Shown piece after piece: positions 44,074 through 56,000 of a DNA stretch of 64,000 bases (its first letter is position 1; each line of letters starts with the position of its first letter). This DNA comes from Corticium candelabrum (taxonomy: Eukaryota > Porifera > Homoscleromorpha > Homosclerophorida > Plakinidae), in NCBI RefSeq assembly GCF_963422355.1, contig NC_085092.1, forward strand, positions 5,506,877-5,570,876, read 5' to 3'. The notes under the pieces were generated by a model. The model was not told the origin of the DNA. It was given only the letters and a program-made list of their open reading frames with translations, and did no database searches. Made by a program: the position numbers and the translations under genes.

Positions 44074-47000
44074 GTATACACAAACACATTACATTAATTG
44101 TATAACCACACATCAAGTCAACATCATATAAGTAAGAGATATTTGTATACACAATTACTTCTTAGCTAAACAAACAATGACACAAACGAGATCTCACACA
44201 ACAAAACACAACAGCAAAACTACTCACTTGTCTGTGGCTCGTCTTGTTGTCTTGCATCACGTCCAATTGCACCATCTGTAACATCATATCAGCGATATAA
44301 TAACAATCAATGATCACAAAATAATCACACTTACCAGTGACTTTCTCTGCGTCATTAAACCAGAGATCCAAGGTAGGAAACTGCTTTCGTGCCACACGCT
44401 CATTCTTCCGGTTTATCAAACTTCTTCGTTGTGGATATTCATCAATGCACACCAGACAATCGTCATCTATTAAATCAGCTACTTCGGCTTCAGTTGGTGA
44501 AGGTTTAACGCAAACAGTAAATTTGATGCCATCCAATCCTCTTTTCTTGACCTCATTTAGCTGACGAATAAGAAACTGACGAGTAATGCTACATTGTTGC
44601 TTCAGCTTATTCATCGAAATTTCATCATCTGGAAAGTAGACAGTAGCAATAATGTAACGCAGTTTATGATAAACCAGTTCCAGATCGAGCTCAAGATCAT
44701 CATTCACGTGGAAGACAGCACAACCTCTTTTCAGCATGGGACGATGGGCATATTCACTGGCACAACGAGACACCATGCGAAAGTAGATCGGCTCGGGAGT
44801 CGCATCAAATCCTTCGGGACGAAAGATGAGAGATGGAGGACAGAAAGTGGAGATGGTCATCTGTTGCCATGCCAACTTGTCATCATATCTCTGTTCCAGC
44901 AAGCAAGGAACAAAGAATGACTGTCCAACCTTCAGAACAGCCTTCAGCATCTCTGGTGATGTGATCATAGGACAAATGATGTCGAATAAATGCAAAACTT
45001 GCAGAATGGACTCAAACTGACTTTCACTGACACCTTTCTGCAGCAGCAGATAGTGAGCCAATGACCACGACATCATTCCTTCTTCCTTCAATTTCTTCAG
45101 ATCTTTCCAGAGATCTGGTGGCAGGTTACATTTCTCGAGGATAGTAACAAAGATAGTGAGGACATTGACCAGCCATTGTAGATCAGTGAAAACCTTTCTT
45201 TCTAACTCACTTACATTCGAATAGAATGCAATCGTGCTCAAACTCGACAAATATTTCAGTGCCGATCGACATTCTCCAACTGTTAAAATATCACAGAATT
45301 TTCGAGCCAACTCGCACACTTCATCGATGTCGAGTATTTTGCCTTCGTTGCCTGCTAGTTGAGACACCCGGCCCAACAATTTATCCAGAACTGCCCACGG
45401 CAAAGGAATAGCCTGTCGTTGACTCCACAGTGACTGTACCATTGCTACAAATATCTCCTTCACCTTCATCACCACCGGATCAGGATTCTTGGTGCCCGAC
45501 CGTGTGTTGTCAACACGAAAAGTCAGTTTATTCGGATTTTTCTCTGCCAACACCATGTGCTCACCAAACTCGTTCCTCTGTACAACATCTTGCAGTATTT
45601 CTTCTTGTTCTTCTAAAAATTTTGGATCCATGTTCTTTGTTTCGTCTTCTCGAGTGGACACTGCAAATGTGACTGGTGCTCGCTTCACATAGTCCTGACC
45701 GAGAAAAGGACCCTCACTCATTGATGGATGAGCCATCTTGATGCAATTCAAGTGGTAAGCCAACAGCTCACGTCTCGTCTTAGGACCAAACCGTTCCATC
45801 ACCGACTGTTCGCTTCCTTGTTCGGGTCGGAACAAGCATTGAGGTATGGGATCTGCAAGACTCTTTGTTCCATCCATCACTATCATGTAAGCGGTTGCAC
45901 TGTAGTCACTGCTGTCTGCCATCAGTGCTGCGTGCGTCATCAGAAACCGCTCTTGACCGCCACGATCACACAATGTGATCAACATCATCATTTTACTTTT
46001 CTCTAATTCAGCCTTGTCACGACGCAGTAGATCTGCAAATGCTGCTTGTACCTCAGTTAGTTCTGTGGAGAACAGAAAATCGTGTAGCGACTTCTTCAAT
46101 ACTGTGATGCTGCCTTCTCGTCTGGTTGTCTGTCTCTCTGTTGTTAAAGCAACAGTGTTGCTACTACTCGCCGCATGTTGTTCGGCTGGTTGACTTGTCT
46201 GCTCGATGACAGAATCTCCCTCGTCGTCTTGTGTTACTTCTCCTCTACTGTCTGCTGCCCCTTCTCGGCACTTTTCAACATACTCATGATAGCCTCTGAC
46301 CAAAACTTGATCAATGATCTGTTCTTTGTCTTCTGGTTTCAGTTCCTTCCAGTCCGTGTTCGAACCACCTCCAATTCTCATCACTTTCACGTGTGCTCCT
46401 CTCGTGCTTTCCCTCTTATCAATAAACGGCTCGTCCAAATAAGAATCTCCAAGAGAAGACTTGCCGGCATCTTCTTCACCAAACATATCGATGTTTCCTC
46501 GTAGTATTGGTAACTCTCCCTTTTTCAAAGCATTTTCGTAATCAGATTTCACAGACGGACCCAGACGATCAATAGCACCTATGAAAAGTGATGACAACAG
46601 TTAATTACAATAGTAAATGCACAACAGCCATAATATACACGCATGCATCAATTAGATTCCAATAGATAACTAAAAGCCAACTAGTATCACTAAAATATGC
46701 AACTACACAGTTGAATGTGATTTGAAGAAATGCAAACAAAACATTGAAACAGTATGCCAGCATTCCATAACTACCTGGAAATTCTAAAAAAAAAGCGGCC
46801 AAGGCAGCAATATGGAATATGGGATTTTTATGGAAGAATATCTGTTCTCAAATAAGCGTCCGGGTGGTTCGTAGGAAACTCTGCAAATTGGCAGATTGAC
46901 TTGAGCACCACAGAGTAGGCAAGTGTGAGGCGCATCTTGCAACGTCCTGCATATATACTTAGTCTCTATAAAGCTAAAGGAGCACTGTCCAGATTTATAC

Positions 47001-50000
47001 GCATGCTTGCTGCCACACCCAAGCCTTGCACTTGTAGGATTACATCACTCTGTTCGCACATTTCAGATTAGCTAACATGCTTCCTAGCTTCACTTGAAAG
47101 ACGAATCAAGTTTAGTTTTTGTATAAACAGACTAGGATAGCAACCAGGTGATTAGGTCTAAATGACGCTGACTAGATACGGCAGCACGACAGTCAAAGTG
47201 ACTACATCTGATCGTGTCTAGACATGTACTAGAACACTGGTGATAGATTGAGGCTAAAATGATTACCTAGAAATGTCATTCAGTATGAAGTCGATCACCA
47301 AGCTGTAAGTCTACATTTGCATCTGTCTTTTCATGTCAATCAGCCTTCTGAGAGTATCTTCACTTATTAGATGCACTTCTCGTTTTTTAATGGCACGTAA
47401 TGTTGTCCAGATACTTTTCTTGCACCATCATGGCTTCGCCATATCTTGCAAGGTTTCCTACAACTTACTTACTTAAACATCTAGGTCATGTGACTTGGCA
47501 CAAAACACTCGGTATCAGGGCAAACGAGACTCAATCGTCTTCATTATAGCCTACCTAATATACACTTCGCATATTCTTGCTTTACAGCTGCCTAACATAA
47601 ACTTTTACTTAAACTTTCTATATTTACTAAACTTGAAAAATGATCTATTTTCAAGTGAGTGCGACATTCTGGAGAATGAGGGCAATCGGGACAGTGCTCC
47701 TTTACGAGTGCGACCAGACCTTACGGCCCTCCAAGCTTCTTGTCAGATATTTATTAGAGGTTCCTTCGTTAATCGAATTATCCACAGTGCAAGACTGCTG
47801 CCTGGTTGCTAAACCTGTATGTGCACTATAGTATGGTAACACATGTTACTAATACAGTCTCAGAATATTGACCAACTTTGGGCACCGATGTTGAATCGCA
47901 CACCACAATCTTGATTCTCATTAGCGGCCCATGGGCTGTAAATAAGTACAATTTTCAAAAAATTGCCAGTGGGCAGTCTTTAGGCTGGCCACTGTTTCGG
48001 ACATTCCCGTTACCCAGTTCCTGCAAGTGATGAGATGAGGATTAACTCCTGATACTCCCTCGTAACTGCTTTACCATATCAGGCTTTACTCACTGACCAA
48101 AACAGCATCAACTCAAATTATAAGGTCACAATAGACGAAAACTACCGTATAAGATGAAATATTGGCAGCAAAATTATGTTGGCAGATTTTTCAGCGACCG
48201 CCAATATAAAATCTGCCATTAATTTGGCCACCCGGATATGTTGACGTCATCGCCCACGTGGACCAGGCATCATATCAAGTGGTACGTCACGCCGATGAGT
48301 CCTTGCTTGGCGTCTGTTGTGCATATGAATGAGGCCATGAGGCTATGGATGAAGCTGGACTGTCACGTTCACGCGGGTTACGTTCTTTGCACTGACACAG
48401 CAGTTTTTCATCACTATGCAGTAGTTGGAGACCAGTAAGTTAGGGAAATGTGAGCCACAAACACAGCTGTCAATCACAAACTCAATGACCACTTATCTAA
48501 GACGTACATCAGTTATCAAACAACTATGCCGACGACCAAAATAAAATTTGCCAATATGCTTTGTCCGTCAATTTCTTAGCAAACTGCAAATATAAATTCC
48601 CGCCAATGTTTCATCTTGTACGGTATTGTAAAAAATGAACACATGCAGTATGACTTTCCATACAAAGAAAAGCCAATACAACATTCAGATATTAATTTAG
48701 ATATCAATAAATAAATCAATAAAAACTAAACAAATTTCTGCTGGTCAGTTGGATAGCTCTGTTGTGAGTTGCAAATATGATGAAAATAAATACTGACAAT
48801 CTACTGGAAGAATATTAGGTGAGATGAACTTGTGTGATAATGAAAATAATCACCTCTTCTAACATTAGTATGCTGTTACTTCAAGGGATAGGAAAAATCA
48901 TTATACATGACAAAAGGTGTTTACATATACAGTATTGTCTATTGTGTGACATTGTCATAACGCATACAATTGTCTCACTTACTGGGAAGTTGAACATCAA
49001 TGTTTGCACTTTCTACAACATCTGGTGATGGATTTACAGCTGCAACAGCACGCTAACATCACACATAAACAAGAAATAGTTAATACACAAATTTACACTA
49101 CACAACAATCAGATCACACTTTCTTAATACACTTCTCCAGATGGGAAAGAATAGCAAAACGAGTTCTTTCGCTACTGTCCCAACCTGACAGCAACGTTTC
49201 CCAATATGACAGCAACGTCGTTTCGTCTCCTACTTGAATTGCAGTTTTGCCAGCCTGTCCAATAAAAGCACAGTGTTTGTTATTGGCACAATAAACAGCG
49301 ACACCTCATACCTTACTAGTATGTATATATACATACATGTTCATTAAACAACATAAATTATTTACAAATTTAATGCTAATACACATTTACTGTAATCCAG
49401 CTTTCTTTATTTGTTGTTCACACAGTAACAAACAAACTAGCTGTATTACTAATCACACATTCACTAAATCAATGCTCACCACTCTGTCACTCATCATTTC
49501 CAACCACCGCATATCCATATCCTATGCAGTCATGTCACTGACCCATAAAAATAATTTAATTACTCTAAATGTAGATCAACATTATAATCAGCACTTCAAA
49601 CAAGACCATTATCAGTGTATGCTTTCAATAAATATTCTCCCATTTCCATTCAGTTGAGATAAAATGTCACACGACATTCATATATTATCATCATAGTCTT
49701 CATTTCTTGTTCTCATCACTGACCCATAAACATTTAACCATACAATAACAGGGTTCAACACAGAGCCGGCCAAGCCAGCAAACTGCCGGCTGACACTGTT
49801 CTTTGCCCGGTTGGCAGGGCACAAGAAAGTGAAAATGCAGCTGAAATTTGAGACAGTGAGGTTTGAGTCTGATCTTATCCGTCGATTCCAGTCAGATGGA
49901 CAATGTCTACAAATGTCACCGTAAGACAGAATAACCTGGCTCATATTTGCTCACAGTTTAACACTCCAGAGCTTCCATCTAACTCCTCCCCAAAAGTGGG

Positions 50001-53000
50001 TTAGGTAAGAACGAGCTTTCTCAAGAATTTACCAATTATTAATTATCTGTTAGCTACACATGGAGATCGGTCAGTGAGATGTCTTTCTATCCTCAGTTGT
50101 TTATTGGTTAATACTGTTCTTTAATCAGTCAGGTGAAACCTAATCTGGAATGCACACAAAAAACAACCAAGGCAATGAGCTCTAACACGATCTGTCTAGG
50201 TGTGTTCCTAGGGCCTTGTACAAGTTATTCAGGATATCCAGATTGAGAAGTTGGACTACACTGAATACATTGGTAAAAGTAGACAAGCCACTGGACAATG
50301 AGTTGTTTTGCGAGCTGCCCAAAAATTCCTGGGAAGAACACTGAATACTAACTGCTCACATCTGCCATATCTCTTATTATCTTCATTAGAGCTCAAAGAA
50401 CAACTAAATCAAATTAGCACAAAATACTTCAAACCAAATACAACAAGTGTCTACATACATTGTTCTTAGCTGACACATCAACTGTCAATGATGTCAACAG
50501 CTTGACAATTGATAAATGGTCATTCGTAACAACATAGCATGAACAGATCAGATGTAATGCAGTTGATCCATCCTAAACAATAAACAATTTACATGACACA
50601 CAAAAACCAGTCAAAACCAGAAATTTACAATGATACTAAAATGGCATGCAGTCATACTGCTCCAACACACAGACTATTATCAAGCAGCAGCAACTGCTTG
50701 CTGTCATATACAACAGACACACAAACATATACAACAGACACATTGCATTAGAACCAATTAACATTTGAACAATAAACAAACTTTTGAATAAGTCAATTCA
50801 AAAATATTGTTGTTGATACAAATAAAAAGAAATGATAAATGAGTTGGTACTCAGAAAGACAGTTTGCTAGTTCCAACAACCCACTAGGATCAACATAAGA
50901 CGAAAAATACTTTGTTTACTCAACAATTTTACTATAAACAGAAATCCAGCGTGTGCATGAGTGGCTTGATCAGTGCAGTTTGTGTAAAAAAGATTGTATC
51001 ACCAATTGAGTTCTACATTAAATAATTAAAAGTCTTATCAGTCAAAGTTAGAAAAATCCGGTCGCCAAGTCGCCATATGGCGACCACTTCTAGGTGGTTG
51101 CCGACTAAACGAGCGGTGTGGTCACCAATTGGCAACTAGAAATATTTGGTAGTTGTTAGTTGTTTGTGGCAGCGGCTCTTGGATGCAAACCACCTGCTCA
51201 GCAAATATGCTTTCAGTTACAATATTTTGTCACTTTGTGAGTCTACCATTTAGTGGCACACTGTGAAGTAGGCCGTCTTACTTAGCATGCACCTTCGTAC
51301 ATATCACGTAACAACGTATCACATTGCAATCTACTGCAAGTTGTTGCTATTCTCTGGTTGACCATCATTTTTATGGACTTTACTGCCTGTACCGATCTCA
51401 TTGGTCTCTGCCATCAGCTCTAGACAAACTCAACTATAAAGACCTGCAGGCGCGTTGAATTTTTCAAACAATCGCGGTAACTCCTATTGTTCACACCATA
51501 CACCAGCAAATCCAAGTCAACAGCTCTATCATCAATGAGACACCATTATGCACAAGCTTCTCCCAAATGAAACACGAAATCTGCAGTCAATCGTAGTTGA
51601 AGGTGACGGCAACTGCCTATTTAGATCATTTCCTACACTGTTCAAAAGAACCAAGACTCTGACCATCTTGAATTGAGACAAATGAAAACTATTACGTAGA
51701 TCTATGCAAATGGCGGACGTTGGAAGTGGCAAAACAAACAGCTTTTTCCACAGCAAGCTGCATGAGTGTCTCTCTATCAGAAGAACTACCAGGTATGTCC
51801 AAAAGCTCGTACGTCTCCTAGTGCTACTAGGAAAGTCCGTTCAGACAAAAGTTTTTGCATGTCCAGTTCTGAAATCTAGATGTTGAATGATGCCACACGC
51901 TACTGAAGTACTACAATAACAAAAGTTTATCACTTGTGTTCCAGAGATTAGCACAGCTAGCCATAGAACAGGTGGGGTACATGCAGTAGCCAAAAGTACT
52001 GTTCTTAACAGCACAGCAATAGTGGCACTGAGTCATAAGAGAAGAAATGCTCTTATCTACTCAACCAAATTGCTCATGTCTTATTGGATGGATTGCCAGG
52101 ATGTCAATGTGATGACAAACCACATTTTTGTTTGGTTGTAGCAATACAATTAGTTGAAAGTTAAGATAAAATATGAATACTCATAGTATTACATAGAAAG
52201 AAACCCAAGCATAATACTGTAGATTAATGTGTTTACTTGCTATCTACAATGTTCATCCAACGTTACTGCAAATTCCTAGTTACGTCTTAATTTAATGTCA
52301 AACATGATAATCTGGGAAAGGGTCTCAGCAGTGATATTAATGACTTGTTTACTTCTGGAATCTCTGACCTACAAACTAGTGAAAGTTTGGCGACCAACCG
52401 TTCCTCTACGTGACCAAACTGGCGACCAGATTCAAACACATTATTCGAACCTGCTTATCTATATTCATGTTCTGGAATCCTATGAACTTTGGTAACCTAA
52501 ATTGGCTTGTCTGAAATCAGGATTAAACATGTCTTATAAGTGATGTCAAGATCAGATCAATGCAGTGTTTACTTGCATTACAACCTACAACTACGATTAG
52601 AAACAAAAACTAATGTTGGAATCAATGTGCAAGCTACCTTAGCCTCGTCGTAAGACTACTTTTTGCACGTGAAGTGGCAGGGGAATGAAAGGGCGAGGAG
52701 AATAAGCAATCTGGGCACTGCTGCGCTAGTTCAGAAAAGGAGGTCCATTCTTCACTCAATTCCAACCACTCAAATCAAAACTCCTGGTCTGACAAAGACA
52801 GTTAATCAGTGATGAGAATGCTAATACAAACCCAGCAAAAACAACGTTATTGCAACTGCAGATGTAAGAGTTAATTAATGACCTAAGTAAATTATGTATT
52901 TATAGCTTGTGAGATGGTAGGGTGCAAGCTCTTCTAATCAGTGTTGGAGATCAGTCAACTTGCTTCAGAGCTTGCTTGCAGTCAGATGTGCCCTCTTGGC

Positions 53001-56000
53001 GGCAAAGTGACATGATAGTGATTCTTTGACTACCTTCCCTCTTGAATCTCAATTAAGGTAAAGTCTTTGCATACATTTCAGTGATTTCAGTCTTTGTCGC
53101 TTCAGACAAGTGGCCAAAGTAAGAGATTGCCGCCAAGAAATGCATAATATGAAATGCAGGAGGCCGCCAGTTTCCACAATACCATGAACGATGATGAAGC
53201 TTCAGGTGCAGTTCCTGTTCAGCTGTGTTTGTGGCATCTTAGTTTAGAATTGCTGCATCAAATTCTGCACTTGTATGAAGACAGAGACTTTCTAAGTGTA
53301 AGCAGACTGCTTGTCGTAGAATACATGTGTTTGATCAGACACGGGTTTGTAATCACCAAGCATTACATCAACTGCATGCTTCTCAAATCACTGTAAGTAG
53401 ATATTTAGAGCTAATGACTGTGAGACTCTGCTAGGGTAATAACAAAGCAAGTCTTCACGCCTAATTCTGAACTCAAATAAAATAGCAAAGACCCAATAAC
53501 CACTCTCTCCGCCCTCTCATGTACTCTCCTGCCACCTCACGTGCAAAAAGCACTGCACACTGTGACGAAACTAAACCTGAAGTGCAATCATGTTACACAC
53601 ACACTTCCTACCATCACAGGCCCTTGCCAATCCTCCCTTGTACAAACAACAGTTCAAATGTCATCACAAAATATGTTACATACAAACAAACTTACATTAG
53701 TTGTTGCTGCTTTGTTGCACTTTGATTCAATGAGACGTTGTACTACAAGTAAACGACCATCACTACATGCCCTGAGAAATGATGTGTAGCCATCCTAAAC
53801 AATTTGAAACAATAACTACAAGTCAGCAAAAGTAATGTTAACAGTAAAACCTTATCATGATCTTCAATGTTGAGACCAATACTCAACAGATAATCAACAA
53901 CATCAACATTACAAGCAATGTGTAGAGCTGTCCATCCATGCTGTAGTTGACACACAATGTTAGAAGAACATTTATCAGTACAATACTAACTGCACTGCAT
54001 CAAACACACATATACAACAGACACAATTCAGGGCTAGAAAAATACGTCATCAATAGCCTCGCGTAGCCAAACCCTCTCCTCCCATCAGGTCAAAGTTCCA
54101 GGCAAGAAAGGGTCTGGTGAAGTGTCGGTGTATTGCTCTTTCACAGATAATGTGTGATTTAAATACCAAATTTGGTTTTTGACGTTCACTAAAGACCATA
54201 TCAGTATGCACACATCATCTTGTTTCAATGACGTCAGTTGCAGGATCTCCCAAATATATCTGCCTCTAGACTGTCTGTGGTCACTTTGAACACCAAAAAG
54301 CATCGAGTACTGTACATACATATCCAGGAGTACATACATATCCAGTCAAGTCACTGCTATGTGACCCCCTTTCCCCTCATGACTCTCCACTGTCACACCA
54401 GACATAACAGTCCCTAAGCTGTTTTGTAGAATAAGAATCTATGCATTGATTCACACATCTGCAAAGCACTCTTATTATCTTGTGACTTATGATCTCCACA
54501 CACTTGACAATTGAACATGGACATACTGCAGAATGTGTCTACACTGTATAAGCAATAGCAACCTTTCTGGAGTGCAGCTAGTACAGATTTAGGACAACGT
54601 CTGACACACACTGTGGACAGCTTCTTTGTCTAAAATGAAATCAGGCCACATAGCTGTTGCTTACATATTTAAAAACGACTCAAGAGGCATCAATGTGTGG
54701 TTAACAGTGTCACTTCCATTGACAAGGGACTGTGCTTAGTAATGGATGTTTTGCTTTCATTATCTATCATGCCAAACATTTCACCAGGACAGCATCTCAA
54801 GTTGCTTGAATATGCAAAAGCGTGGACGTTGCATGCACAGTTTTATGAATGAATACTCAAGTCTACCACAGAAGTTTAACTGAAAGCGCAAGACTAATCA
54901 TTGAACATTGTTTCTCCACGTGATGTTTCAATCATGACCATCCAGTCCGTCAGCTAAGGCTTGGTTTTGCGGGGGCGAGGCTAGAATTTATTTTTTTATA
55001 TCCGGGAGCTTTCCGCCTTTTTAGGCGTGGTTGCATTTGGAAATCTACTGGAAAGGGCACTATGACGAAGATCACTGTCTGTAGAAGATGTGCACGTAAA
55101 GGACAACATATTGGCTAAGTCTTATCCAATAAAACTGACGATAGACTGGCGTATTTGCGACTAATCACATGGCAGCGTCTCACTAGTTTTTGAGCACACT
55201 GCCGTCTCTTAGCGTTTTTTCACCAACAACCTAGTAAATTGTAAAGAGGGCATGTGATCGCGTTTTACTGCAATCTAAAATCTGGTGTGCATCTACAAAC
55301 ACGGGAGGTTTCTGACCCCAAACTTGACGCACTGTGCAGTAATGGGAGTAAGAATCGTCAAGTAGAAACCACGGTTCTGCGCCTCAGCAGTCTTATATGG
55401 TGGGATATCGCTACTCTGTTGAGATTTCTCTGCGCTGAGTGCTGTTTTCAACAAGTTACGGTATTCCTTTACTTCTTTGTAATATGAGTTTCTAGTGTTC
55501 TCTTGTTCTGTTCTTCTGTAACTTTATCAAATTGATTTTCGAGTTTGCTGATAGTTGTAAGTGTTTTGATAATATAAGGAGTCATAAGTAGCCAAGGGAA
55601 TTGATGTTGAAGAGGTGTAGAGGCTGAACTGTTTGTTCATGCATTATAATACCTACTCTGCATATGCATCTAATATGAGGAAGAGAAAAAGTGGAGAAAC
55701 TGTTCATCCTGGAAGAGATTGCCAGTCTTGTGCTAGATGTGGCACCACTGCAAAGATCCAGAAAATTAAAAGAAGAGTTGAAACAGTGGGTAGTGGCTGC
55801 TCTTGAAATCAAATCAACCCAAAGTCTTGCTTGTGTCACAAATATGATAGCATTAATTGTTATCAAAATATCACTATCACGCGACCATAAATTCATCAGA
55901 GAGACTCTTACTAGAGGAATAGTGAGTACGTGTACTACAAGTATATGCAAATGAGATCAATTTTCCAATAATATTAAATAAAGGCATGTAACTGCAGTTT

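Noticed and set aside
46730..46790. Possible micro-exon AATTTCCAG in copy 2 intron 8
   Set aside because: The acceptor is absent in copy 1 and the existing phase already joins exons 8 and 9.
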